Under the pieces are notes generated by a model. It saw only the letters and a list, made by a program, of their open reading frames with translations. It had not been told where the DNA came from and did no database searches. Shown piece after piece: positions 8,034-16,416 of a stretch of 35,887 nucleotides of DNA (its first letter is position 1; the number at the start of each line of letters is the position of its first letter). The translations under genes and the position numbers were made by a program. This DNA comes from Bacteroides sp. (GTDB lineage: Bacteria > Bacteroidota > Bacteroidia > Bacteroidales > Bacteroidaceae): the NCBI GenBank assembly GCA_017471925.1, contig JAFURM010000020.1:1-35887 (forward strand), given 5' to 3'.

Positions 8034-10880
8034 TTACTGCTTGTCCGTTCCGTTGACACTCTTCTTGTAGGAGTTGTCTATCCGGAATCCAGAGGTGTAG
8101 TAGTTGTTGGTAGCCTCTATGGAGTGGGCGTTCTTGCCCAAGCGCATGTAGTGTTCTCCGGTTTTCAGCTTTTGGGCAAAGTAGGAACTGTAGATACGCG
8201 CCTTGCCGCCTCTTACGTCCACTCCTTGTCCGCCGGAGCGTGTGAAGTTGGCCTGTTGGAGCGACAGGATGCCGTTGTTCACGATGGCGCCATAGACCGG
8301 ACTTCCCCAGAAAGCACTGTTGTAGAGAATCAGCTGAGCCTTGGGATGAATCTTTTCCGTCTTTTCCTCGTCGCCCATGAGGACATAAGACCTGACCGGC
8401 TCGTCGGGAATCTGCGTGTTCACCAGTTCGGAGTTGATGGCCACGATTTTGGTATCCTTGTCGGCATCTTCTACGAACAGCGAGTAGGTGCAACCGTCAG
8501 ATCCGTGTCCGATGACTGTCATGCTGCCGGGATATTTGCCGGTGATGGCATCTTTCAGGAAGTGTATGCCGTAGACGGAGCCATAGACGAAGTTGTTGAA
8601 GATGGTCTGGTTCTTGACATCGGCAAACTTCAGTGCGCTGCAGTTGGACTGTACATAGCGCATCATGAAAGCCTCCGGGTAGCCTTGTCCGCCTTCGGGC
8701 AGGCGGGAACCGTAGTGAGGATTGAATTGCATGTTGCGGATGAAGCCTCCTTCGGCTCCGCCACCCACCCAGATGCCGGCTCTCAGAGGCATGCCGCCCA
8801 GATAGTCCACGTAATGACCACTGGTGTTGTAGGAGGCCAGGTCAATCCCCTTGTCCGCTATGGGGATAGTGACGTTGATGAGATAAACCTCGGGGCCTTG
8901 GCCTTGCACCAGGAAGGGGGCCTTTCGAGGATTTCTCACACTGTAGCCGTCAGAGATGATGTTGAGTTGCACCAGTGACAGACCGCGCAGGCCGGCCTTG
9001 CTCTCCAACTGGATGAGAGAGACACCGTTCTCGCCTTCCGCTCCGCCATCATAGTTGGTGAAGAGGGCTGTTCCGCCGCCTTGTGTGTGGTGTTGTACGT
9101 CCCATGAACCTCTCAATTCGACTCCTGAGGGAACCTTGATGGGACTTTCCACTAAGTATCTGCCGGCCGGGAGATAGAGTGTGCCGCCACCGGCTGCCTT
9201 CAGCCGGTTAAGTGCGGCTTGCAGGTCGGCGGCCACATCCTGGGTGGGGCGGTCGTTGTTGAAACCGCTGGCTTTGGGTAAATCCACCCGCAGTACGTTG
9301 TTGGATGCGGGTCTGGGATGTCGGGCAATGTCTGTCGGAATGTTCTGTGGAATGGGGGTGAAGGCATACTTCTTTCCATTGATGATTTCCACCTTGGCCG
9401 CACGGCTTTGGTTGTCGATGGCCAGACGGTTGTGCAGTCCGCTGTTCACTGATTTCAAGCTGTTCATTTCGTTGCCTAAGTAGAGGTGTCCGGTGGGCTT
9501 GTTGAAATGGCATTGTGAGAGCAGAACGTTGCCGCTGTTCACCTTCAGGGCATAGTCGGTATAGTCGATGAAGCGGCAGTTTTCAAAGGAAATGACCCCA
9601 TCCTTGCCATCGCTGACGACACTACCGGCGAAGTTAACTCCGTTGAACTGTACCGATGTGGCAAAATCTTTATGGAAGTAGGCAGAATGGCCATCCTTCC
9701 TGCCTCCGAAGAAGGAGTTGGAGATGAGAATACCGTAGGGGTTAACGTCTTCCACATACAGTCCGTCGCGGCAATTATCCACGTGTATGTCATACAACTG
9801 TGCGTTGGGAGCATCGGCATAGCCCGGTTCGCGCCCAATCCATACTCCCGTCTTGTAGCCGGATACGTTGAGGCCGGATACATACTCCCAGTCCGAACGA
9901 TGCATTTGGAAACCGGTGGCGGCATCCAGGGTGTGAGCAGTGAGTGCTTCAAGAGAGGGAGCACCGGGAAGTCCCGACTCGGCCCAGTAGCGGGGATTGA
10001 TTTTCACGTTCTCAATGCGGCCGATGTCGGTACACACGTGCACCTCAACGCCTTTGTTCAGGGGAGTCAGGTAGCTGTCCTTGACGTAGTGCAGCTCGCT
10101 CGGTGCCGAGTAGAAACCGTTGTAGGCGTTGACCAGAGTCACCCGGTCTATCGTGGCACAGTCTCCTTGAGCCTGAAACAGTGTCCAGGGGTAGGGCCTG
10201 ATGTCGTCTATCTTCTGTTCGGGATACCAGATGGAGAGGTTGGTTACTCCCGTTCCGGCATTCATTTCGATGAATCGGTCGGCAATGCTGGTGTAGGTGG
10301 TGCGCAGGGCATTGCCGGCCTGGCTGTCGTTCCACCAGCTCTCCACGCTGCCATCGTGGTTGGGAGCATCCTTCCCTACACGTACTTCAAGGATGGTACC
10401 GAGCACTTTTCCGCCATTTGTCTCCGGATTGGTCCAGTCTCCGCGAAGCTGTACGCCCGGATGCAACCGCAGGACATACTCGTAGTGGAATTCCTGTCGG
10501 CCTTCTGAGCGTCCCCGTCTCACTCTGACGGTCTTGTGTCCGATGTAGGTACTTCGGAATTCATAGTTCCCGGCCGGTATGTAGACCACACCGCCGCCGT
10601 TCTTGTAGGCAGCATCAATGGCCAACTGGAAAGCAGACCTGTTGTCAAATCCAGGTTCGGCCTTGGCACCGAAGTCGGTGACAACGTAGTCCGATACGAC
10701 CCAGTCATTGGTCGGGAATTGGGTAGTGATGCTGGGTTGGATGGTCGGCTCGGTCTGTGCCTGGCAGGCACTGATAGGGAGCAGCGTCAGTAAGCCGGCT
10801 GCAACCCATTGCCGGAATGTTGCAAGTCTCCTTGGAAAGAACGGCTTGCGGGATGAAGAGTCAGAATAATTCTTGTTCAT
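8034..10880 (-). CDS. Double beta-helix (pectate-lyase-3-like) lipoprotein
   Basis: This 948-residue protein is the first gene of the glycan operon. A long basic N-terminus precedes a hydrophobic stretch ending LLPISAC, a probable lipobox with Cys39. Two similar right-handed beta-helix units follow. Unit one opens with DFGAKAEPGFDNRSAF near 69 and GGGVVYIPAGNYEF near 95. Unit two opens with DVAADLQAALNRLKAAGG near 548 and GGTLYLPAGRYLVESP near 565. Each is a PF12708-type (pectate_lyase_3) start found in GH28-related proteins, lyases and epimerases. Each unit later carries an RGDW/RGSW segment and an INPRYW or FNPHYG segment, which supports an internal duplication. No catalytic residues of a known lyase family could be assigned. 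It may be a lyase, a hydrolase or a binding protein. Confidence 0.8.
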   Translation of the reverse strand: MNKNYSDSSSRKPFFPRRLATFRQWVAAGLLTLLPISACQAQTEPTIQPSITTQFPTNDWVVSDYVVTDFGAKAEPGFDNRSAFQLAIDAAYKNGGGVVYIPAGNYEFRSTYIGHKTVRVRRGRSEGRQEFHYEYVLRLHPGVQLRGDWTNPETNGGKVLGTILEVRVGKDAPNHDGSVESWWNDSQAGNALRTTYTSIADRFIEMNAGTGVTNLSIWYPEQKIDDIRPYPWTLFQAQGDCATIDRVTLVNAYNGFYSAPSELHYVKDSYLTPLNKGVEVHVCTDIGRIENVKINPRYWAESGLPGAPSLEALTAHTLDAATGFQMHRSDWEYVSGLNVSGYKTGVWIGREPGYADAPNAQLYDIHVDNCRDGLYVEDVNPYGILISNSFFGGRKDGHSAYFHKDFATSVQFNGVNFAGSVVSDGKDGVISFENCRFIDYTDYALKVNSGNVLLSQCHFNKPTGHLYLGNEMNSLKSVNSGLHNRLAIDNQSRAAKVEIINGKKYAFTPIPQNIPTDIARHPRPASNNVLRVDLPKASGFNNDRPTQDVAADLQAALNRLKAAGGGTLYLPAGRYLVESPIKVPSGVELRGSWDVQHHTQGGGTALFTNYDGGAEGENGVSLIQLESKAGLRGLSLVQLNIISDGYSVRNPRKAPFLVQGQGPEVYLINVTIPIADKGIDLASYNTSGHYVDYLGGMPLRAGIWVGGGAEGGFIRNMQFNPHYGSRLPEGGQGYPEAFMMRYVQSNCSALKFADVKNQTIFNNFVYGSVYGIHFLKDAITGKYPGSMTVIGHGSDGCTYSLFVEDADKDTKIVAINSELVNTQIPDEPVRSYVLMGDEEKTEKIHPKAQLILYNSAFWGSPVYGAIVNNGILSLQQANFTRSGGQGVDVRGGKARIYSSYFAQKLKTGEHYMRLGKNAHSIEATNNYYTSGFRIDNSYKKSVNGTDKQ

Positions 10881-10951
10881 ATTATTTATAGGTTAGAAGT
10901 TTGTATGTCTTTTGAGGCTTTCCGCATTGTTGCGGTGGTTTTTTATTAGCC

Positions 10952-10959
10952 CAAAGATA
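10952..10959 (-). promoter_or_regulatory. Candidate -7 element of the glycan operon promoter
   Basis: On the minus strand TATCTTTG matches the Bacteroides -7 consensus TAnnTTTG, about 70 nt upstream of the beta-helix start codon. A -33 TTG is not evident at the usual distance, which is common for activated promoters. The 16-bp inverted repeat lies just upstream. Confidence 0.5.
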
Positions 10960-10982
10960 CCTTTATCACCTTAATAAAAGAC

Positions 10983-11019
10983 TTAATATCCGATTAATCA
11001 GAAATTAATCGGATATTAA
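10983..11019. promoter_or_regulatory. Perfect AT-rich inverted repeat, candidate operator
   Basis: The arms (10983-10998 and 11004-11019) are perfect 16-bp complements, ttaatatccgattaat and its reverse, around a 5-nt centre. The element begins about 24 nt upstream of the candidate -7 box of the glycan operon, where a dimeric regulator would bind. On the minus strand it is followed by GTCTTTTATT, so a weak terminator for the exporter operon is the alternative. Confidence 0.5.
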
Positions 11020-11249
11020 TTAAAATATAGACTCTGAATAAGTGGAGAATTTGGTACATGAAAGTACTTTTTGTACCCGTAATACCTTTTTGAGGAAGAG
11101 TGTAATCCTGCTCTATAGATACTCTTCCGGTTGATACTGTTGTCTTTCAGCTAATCGCTCTTAACTGAAGATAAAAATACCGATGTTGATTAATTTTGTA
11201 GAATGGGAAGGAAAATGGTTATTGCTTTTTCACCCGATATTTATGCCGT
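11020..11249. other. Non-coding stretch between the exporter and glycan operons
   Basis: No convincing coding frame is present here. Two minor dyads are visible: ggtac/gtacc around 11053-11077, and gaagagt/actcttc around 11095-11130. Neither is followed by a clear T-run. With the adjacent palindrome and repeat island this completes a 471-bp gene-free interval. Confidence 0.45.
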
Positions 11250-11345
11250 TTGGTCCATACACGTCCGGTCCGTGGACGGGACATGTATGGACGACGGACG
11301 AAACATGTGTGGACGACGGACGAGACGTGTATGGACGACGGGCGA
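11250..11345. repeat. Intergenic 22-bp repeat island A
   Basis: Three tandem units of about 22 bp built on ggacgacggacgaaacatgt lie directly downstream of the tolC stop codon, which is six bases away. An inverted partial copy (11253-11265) is the exact 13-bp complement of 11324-11336, so a transcript of the exporter operon could fold here in alternative ways. A related island occurs at 32641-32735, sharing the stretch acatgtatggacgacg and a few bases beyond. The units are contiguous with no spacers. Function unknown. Confidence 0.75.
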
Positions 11346-11351
11346 AAAGCA

Positions 11352-12692
11352 CTACTTGATTTCTTCCCCTTTGTAGAAGGCAAGGATTTTGGTGCGGAAC
11401 AGGTATTCATACTTAGCCTGCAGTTCGTCACTTTGTGCCTTCATCAGGTTTTGCTTGGCCTCATTGTATTCCACGGCAGTGGCTTTGCCGTTGTCGTACT
11501 TCTCGCTCATCAGGCGGAAGGACTCCTGGCTGGCCAAGGCGGCCGATGAACTGCTGGTGTATTGGCTCTCGGCGGCCAGGGCGTTGTACCATGCCTGCTG
11601 AATCTCTTTGTAGAGCGTCTTCTTGGCGGCATCCAGCTGCAAGGCATAGTTTTCGCGCTGCAGGCGTGCGGTGCGCACCCGGTTGCGTGTGCTGAAGCGG
11701 TTGAAAAGGGGAATGCTGAGGTTCAGGCCCACATACTTGTTGAAGTTGTCGTGCATCTGTTGCGAGAAGGTGCGGTCTATGGTGGAGTAGTAGCTCGTGC
11801 CCAGGCTGCCGTTCAACGTCAGTTGCGGATAGAAACTGCTTTGTGCCAGGCGTATGCTGTGCTTGCTGCCTTCTAACCGATATTGTGCGGCCTGTATGGA
11901 GGGCTTGCTGACCAGGGCGGTCTGATAGATCTCTTCGGGCGGCGTGAGTGGGGCAAGCACCAGGCGCGTATCGGGATTCTCCAGCAGGAAGCCCTCGGGA
12001 GACTCCAGCTCGATGAGCTGGCTCAGGTCGAGGAGAGCAATGCGACGGTTATTGTCGGCCTGCACGGCCTGCATCTCGTCTTGTGCCACGCGGGCTTTGG
12101 ATTCGGCCACTTCGGCAGGCGATGCCTTGCCCAACTGGGCCAGACGTTCGATGCGTGCCAGTTGCTGGCGGCTCAGTTCCACCTGAGTGACGGCCACCTG
12201 GTGCAGTTCCTGATTGAAGAGCACCTGCAGATAGGCCGAGGCAATGTTGATGGCGATGTCCTGCTTGGCCTTCTCCAGGTCTGCGACGGCTGCCTTCAGG
12301 TTCAGCTTGGCCAATGCCTGCTGGTTGGGAATCTGCAGACCTGTGAAGAGGGGAATGCTGGTGCCCAGCGTGAGGTTGGTGTTGTTGCTGCTGGTGTTCA
12401 CGTAGACGGTGGAATAGTCTCCCGTATCCTCGTTCTTTACGGCCGTCTGGGCGCGTCCCCAGTTCCAGCCTTGCGAGGCCGATGCATTCAGATTGGGCAG
12501 GCGGGCCCATTTGGCAGTATGGGCTTCTACGGCACTCTGCTCGGCGGCGTTGGCCGTTTGCCGGATGTTGATGTTGTGCGCTATGGCGTGGTCAATGCAT
12601 CGGCGCAGGCTCCATCGCTCTTGTGCGTTGGCCTTTCCCAGGAAGAGGCCGGAGACCAGCCCGATGCTTAGGAGTAGGATTCTTGCTTTCAT
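11352..12692 (-). CDS. TolC-family outer membrane efflux protein
   Basis: This 446-residue outer-membrane channel subunit completes the exporter encoded by this operon. A signal peptide spans residues 1 to about 23 (ending GKANAQ). Two outer-membrane-efflux (OEP) repeats follow, with coiled-coil helices rich in Ala, Gln and Glu such as LEKAKQDIAINIASAYLQV near 140 and LYKEIQQAWYNALAAESQY near 375. The beta-barrel strand segment GTSYYSTIDR and the LNLSIPLFNRFSTRNRVRTA block near 330 are typical of TolC proteins of Bacteroidetes. The gene begins 19 bases after the adaptor stop and is the last of the operon; the repeat island starts immediately after it. The family is firm; the exported substrate is unknown. 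Confidence 0.92.
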   Translation of the reverse strand: MKARILLLSIGLVSGLFLGKANAQERWSLRRCIDHAIAHNINIRQTANAAEQSAVEAHTAKWARLPNLNASASQGWNWGRAQTAVKNEDTGDYSTVYVNTSSNNTNLTLGTSIPLFTGLQIPNQQALAKLNLKAAVADLEKAKQDIAINIASAYLQVLFNQELHQVAVTQVELSRQQLARIERLAQLGKASPAEVAESKARVAQDEMQAVQADNNRRIALLDLSQLIELESPEGFLLENPDTRLVLAPLTPPEEIYQTALVSKPSIQAAQYRLEGSKHSIRLAQSSFYPQLTLNGSLGTSYYSTIDRTFSQQMHDNFNKYVGLNLSIPLFNRFSTRNRVRTARLQRENYALQLDAAKKTLYKEIQQAWYNALAAESQYTSSSSAALASQESFRLMSEKYDNGKATAVEYNEAKQNLMKAQSDELQAKYEYLFRTKILAFYKGEEIK

Positions 12693-12711
12693 AATGATAG
12701 GGTTGGTTGGG

Positions 12712-13812
12712 TTATTTCTTGCTGCCTCTCACTTTCTCTTGTGCACTGAGTCCGCTCTTCACGGCAATCCTGATGCCGTCGCTCATGCCCACTTGGATGG
12801 GGCGTCGCTCAAACTTCTGTTCGGGCAGACTGTCGGTCAGAACGTAAACAAAGGTGGAATCGCCGCTGAACTCGATGGTACGTTCCGGCAGAGCCAGAGT
12901 CTGATGGGCACGCTCCAGCACAATCTCGGCATTGGCGCTGTAGCCCGAGCGAATCTGTACGCTGTCGGGGGCGGAGAGGGCGGCCTTGATTTCAAACTGG
13001 TTGGCACCGTTCTCTTCCACACCTTTGGGGGAGATGTATTCCAGGTTGGCCTCAAACGTCATTCCTTGTAAGGCACCGATGGTGAGTTTCACCGGCATCC
13101 CTTCGTGTATGCGTCCCACTTCGGTCTCGTCCACATTGCCACGGAAGATGAGGTCGTTCATGTTGGCCACGGTGGCGATGGTGGTGCCGTCATTGAAAGT
13201 GTTGCTCATGATGACCGAATTGCCCACCTTGATGGGGACATCCAGGATGAGGCCGTCGATGGTGCTGCGAATCAGGGTGCTGCTGAACGAAGCGTTGCTC
13301 TTGGTGATACCCTCCTTCACGATTTCCAGGTTGTCCTTGGCCGTCTGCAGTTCTTCGCGGGCCTGCTTCACGCCCACTTCGCTCTTCTCATACTCTTCAC
13401 GGCTGATGAGTTGCTCTTCATAGAGCTTCTTGACACGGGCAAAGTCGGTCTCGGCCTGGCCGGCATTGATTTCAGCCAGACGCACGCGGCTCTCTGCGGA
13501 GTTCAGGGTGCCCAGTTCGGGAATAACCTTCACCTTGGCGATGACTTCGTTCTGCTTCACGCTTTGTCCGGCCTCCTTGTACACCTCGGAGATGATGCCC
13601 GAAATCTGTGGCTTGATGAGGACTTCGTCGCGCGGCTCCACCTTGCCGGTGGCTACGGTGGTCTTTTCCAGGTCGGTAACTTCGGGGGATACAATCTCAT
13701 AGACTGTCACCACCGGTTGTGATTTTCTGTACAGGAAGACAAAGGTCCAGACGATGATGGCTGCTACGGCCACCAATACGCCGATTCTCACGATTTTCTT
13801 TCTTGTTTTCAT
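12712..13812 (-). CDS. MacA/HlyD-family periplasmic adaptor of ABC exporter
   Basis: This 366-residue membrane-fusion protein would link the inner-membrane ABC transporter to TolC. A single N-terminal membrane anchor spans residues 8-27 (IGVLVAVAAIIVWTFVFLY). A lipoyl/barrel-sandwich half begins at TTVATGKVEPRDEVLIKPQ. A helical hairpin around residues 100-170 (AEINAGQAETDFARVKKLYE) and the second lipoyl half (STIDGLILDVPIKVGNSV) follow. Next come a beta-barrel domain (MNDLIFRGNVDETEVGRI) and a membrane-proximal domain ending VRGSKK. Length and order match the RND/MacA adaptor family. It lies between the second permease gene and tolC, all on the minus strand. Confidence 0.92.
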   Translation of the reverse strand: MKTRKKIVRIGVLVAVAAIIVWTFVFLYRKSQPVVTVYEIVSPEVTDLEKTTVATGKVEPRDEVLIKPQISGIISEVYKEAGQSVKQNEVIAKVKVIPELGTLNSAESRVRLAEINAGQAETDFARVKKLYEEQLISREEYEKSEVGVKQAREELQTAKDNLEIVKEGITKSNASFSSTLIRSTIDGLILDVPIKVGNSVIMSNTFNDGTTIATVANMNDLIFRGNVDETEVGRIHEGMPVKLTIGALQGMTFEANLEYISPKGVEENGANQFEIKAALSAPDSVQIRSGYSANAEIVLERAHQTLALPERTIEFSGDSTFVYVLTDSLPEQKFERRPIQVGMSDGIRIAVKSGLSAQEKVRGSKK

Positions 13813-13870
13813 CTTTATTTATGGTTATTTATAGATTGCTTGATTGTCTTGTTCGTTTTGCCAGATTCTG

Positions 13871-15118
13871 TCATCCGTCATCTCTGATGGCCTCTATCGG
13901 TTTGATGGCCATGGCGCGGTAGGCCGGAGCCAGGCCGGCCAGCATGCCCAACAACGCAAGGAGCAGGCAGGTGCCTATGGCCAGACCGAAGGAGACCTGA
14001 TAGTGGGTCTTCACGATGCCCGGCTCGTTGACGGCACTTTCCAGCACCTGCAACACGAGTACGCCGAAGGAGATGCCTGCCAGACCTGCCAGACTGGTCA
14101 ACACCATGCTCTCCGAGAGAATCTGTGTCAGGATGTCTCTGGGGCGTGCGCCGATGGCCCGGCGTATGCCGATTTCCGTGGTACGTTCCTTCACGGTCAC
14201 CATCATGATGTTGGAAACTCCGATGGCTCCGGCAAACAGCGTGCCGAGTCCCACCATCCAGCTCAGTATTCTGATACCCTTGAAGAGGTTGTCTATCATG
14301 GAGAACATGGCTTCGGCGTTCACTTTGATGATGGCCTGCTTGTCATCGGGATGGATGAGGTGGGCACGCTTCACCACGTTTTCCACCTGCTTCTCCACCT
14401 CCGAGATGGGGTGGCCAGGCCGTGCCGTGTAGCAGAGCAACTGGATGTGGGTGCCGAAGTTGTAGTTCTGCTGCATGGTGCTGAAGGGGATGGTGATGCT
14501 GGTGCGGGCATTGCCGTTGATGTTCATATTCCCCTCCGTGGTATTGACGCCGATAATCTGATAGTAGATGCCGTCGATGCAGAGCCGTTGGCCGCAAGGG
14601 TCCTCACCCTGAGGAAAGAGGGCTTCATGAATCTGTCTGCCGATGACGCACACCTTGCGTCGCTCCTTGATGTCTACATTATTAATATAGCGTCCGTAAC
14701 TGATGATGGGAGTCTCAATCTCGCCATATTCGGGATAGACTCCCTTCAGCGTGCAAGAGATGTTATAGTTGCCGTGTACGGCGTTCATGCCCCATCGGGC
14801 ATTGGTCGGGGTGATGACGTCCACCTCGGGCACCATGTGCCTGATACGTTCCACGTCCTGCAACTCCATGCTCCACCAGCGTCCTTTGCGGAAGCCCTTG
14901 TAGGCTTTGCTCGTCTGGTTCATGGTCATGAAGCCCGAGTTGGTGGCGAAGCCTTCGAAGTTGGCGGCCATACTCTCCTGCATGCCTTGGCTGCCGCCCA
15001 TCAGGGCCACCAACATGAAGATGCCCCAGAAGATGCCGAATGCCGTCAGCAGGCTGCGTGTCTTGTTTCTTGTTATGGTGATGAGAATCTCTTCCCATCG
15101 GTCGATGTCTATTCGCAT
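13871..15118 (-). CDS. MacB/FtsX-type ABC transporter permease (second of pair)
   Basis: This 415-residue permease has the MacB-core topology: one transmembrane helix near residues 20-42 (SLLTAFGIFWGIFMLVALM), a large periplasmic domain of about 230 residues, then three helices in an FtsX domain from about 285 onward. The FtsX domain includes GLGTLFAGAIGVSNIMMVTV and the conserved cytoplasmic loop VKERTTEIGIRRAIGARP, which contacts the ATPase. It ends with the family tail PAYRAMAIKPIEAIRDDG. It lacks an ATPase domain, so it must work with the ATPase encoded two genes upstream. It is a diverged paralogue of the neighbouring permease, which suggests a heterodimer. Confidence 0.92.
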   Translation of the reverse strand: MRIDIDRWEEILITITRNKTRSLLTAFGIFWGIFMLVALMGGSQGMQESMAANFEGFATNSGFMTMNQTSKAYKGFRKGRWWSMELQDVERIRHMVPEVDVITPTNARWGMNAVHGNYNISCTLKGVYPEYGEIETPIISYGRYINNVDIKERRKVCVIGRQIHEALFPQGEDPCGQRLCIDGIYYQIIGVNTTEGNMNINGNARTSITIPFSTMQQNYNFGTHIQLLCYTARPGHPISEVEKQVENVVKRAHLIHPDDKQAIIKVNAEAMFSMIDNLFKGIRILSWMVGLGTLFAGAIGVSNIMMVTVKERTTEIGIRRAIGARPRDILTQILSESMVLTSLAGLAGISFGVLVLQVLESAVNEPGIVKTHYQVSFGLAIGTCLLLALLGMLAGLAPAYRAMAIKPIEAIRDDG

Positions 15119-15162
15119 GGATAAAAACTATTCCTCGTTAAACATAGGTCATTGCCCGTGAC

Positions 15163-16416
15163 TCAGTTGGCCATCAGGGCTTCTATCGGTCTGATTTTTG
15201 TCGCTTTACGTGCAGGGAAGAATCCGGCAAGAGTGCCCGCTACAATCAGAGTGAAGGTGGCCTGCAGGGCGATGCGCAGGTCTACGGTAGGATTGTCGAA
15301 GACGGTGGCCGAGGCTATACCGATGTCCATGACCTGCGTGCCAGCCACCATGTTCATGTATTCGGTGACACCGATGCCGGCCACCATGCCGATGTAGCCG
15401 AAGAAGGTGGTGATGACCACGCTCTCCACGATAATCAGCCGCAGGATGGAAGAGGGCTTGGCCCCCAAAGCCTTGCGTATGCCAAACTCGTGTGTACGTT
15501 CCTTCACGGTGATGAGCATGATGTTGGAGACTCCCACAATGCCGCTAAGCAGGGTGAAGATGCCGATGACCCAGATGGCTGTGCGCAGGATGCTGTTGCC
15601 CGCTTCCTGCTGCAGGTATTGGCGAATGCGGTTCCATATCCAGATGGCACTGTTGTCCGTGGGGTCGAATTGCTGGATGGCGCCTATGGCACTGCGGTAT
15701 TCTTTCTCAAAAGCTTCGCTCTCTTCCAGCGTATTCAGATCTTTGGTGAGGAAGACGAAGGAGTCTGCTTCCTTTCCTTTATTATAAATAAGCTGCAGGG
15801 TGGTGAACGGCAGATAGGCGGGAGGAGAATAGCTGTTGTTGTCGGTGTAGATTCCCACAATGCGATAAACCAGTCCGCTGGCGTTCACCACCTCCCCCAG
15901 TGCATCGAACTCCTTACTGCCGAACAGCATTTCTATGGTCTTCTCGTGAAGGACGATCACTTTGCGCTTATCCTGAATGTCCAGTTCATTGATGAAACGG
16001 CCACTCTTTACCTTTATGCCGTTGGTTTGCGGATAGTTGGGCATCACGCCGTCCAGTTCGATGGATACATGGTCGTCCCCATAGCTGAGGTTTACTCCGC
16101 TTTGCGAAATCGTGGCGCTGGCATAAGTGATGTGTTCCGTTAGCTTGCGGGTCACTTCCAACTCTTTATCGGTGAGCTTGATGTTTCTGCCTTCTTTCAG
16201 TCCTTTGTAGGCTTTACTGGTTCTTCCCGGCCATATCTGCATCGAATTCATGGCCATGCCTTCGCTTTGCTTCTCGAAGGCATTCAGCAGGCCGTTGCCG
16301 GCTCCCAGGAGCACGATGAGCATGAAGATGCCCCAGGCTACGGCCAGACCGGTGAGGCAGGTGCGCAGCTTGTTGCGCCTGATGGTGCTGTAAATCTCTT
16401 GAAACAGGTCAATCAT
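15163..16416 (-). CDS. MacB/FtsX-type ABC transporter permease (first of pair)
   Basis: This 417-residue permease has the same architecture as the next gene. There is a helix near residues 18-40 (RTCLTGLAVAWGIFMLIVLL), a periplasmic MacB domain, and an FtsX domain with WVIGIFTLLSGIVGVSNIML. The coupling loop VKERTHEFGIRKALGAKP and the tail GFFPARKATKIRPIEALMAN follow. Its start codon overlaps the stop of the ATPase gene by four bases (ATGA), showing tight coupling. MacB complexes are mechanotransmission exporters that push substrates from the periplasm through TolC. Two different permeases with one ATPase imply a mixed dimer. Confidence 0.92.
   Translation of the reverse strand: MIDLFQEIYSTIRRNKLRTCLTGLAVAWGIFMLIVLLGAGNGLLNAFEKQSEGMAMNSMQIWPGRTSKAYKGLKEGRNIKLTDKELEVTRKLTEHITYASATISQSGVNLSYGDDHVSIELDGVMPNYPQTNGIKVKSGRFINELDIQDKRKVIVLHEKTIEMLFGSKEFDALGEVVNASGLVYRIVGIYTDNNSYSPPAYLPFTTLQLIYNKGKEADSFVFLTKDLNTLEESEAFEKEYRSAIGAIQQFDPTDNSAIWIWNRIRQYLQQEAGNSILRTAIWVIGIFTLLSGIVGVSNIMLITVKERTHEFGIRKALGAKPSSILRLIIVESVVITTFFGYIGMVAGIGVTEYMNMVAGTQVMDIGIASATVFDNPTVDLRIALQATFTLIVAGTLAGFFPARKATKIRPIEALMAN

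Noticed and set aside
2063-10880. Classical polysaccharide utilisation locus
   Set aside because: No SusC, SusD, SGBP, hybrid two-component system or ECF sigma/anti-sigma genes occur in or beside the operon, so the PUL label is not supported.
11281-11345. CRISPR-like array
   Set aside because: The 22-bp units are contiguous with no unique spacers, are mixed with inverted copies, and no cas genes are nearby.
11219-11431. Short frames through repeat island A (and the similar frame at 32604-32966)
   Set aside because: The two frames look alike only because both translate the same DNA repeat. There is no start context, and they overlap tolC or the beta-barrel gene.
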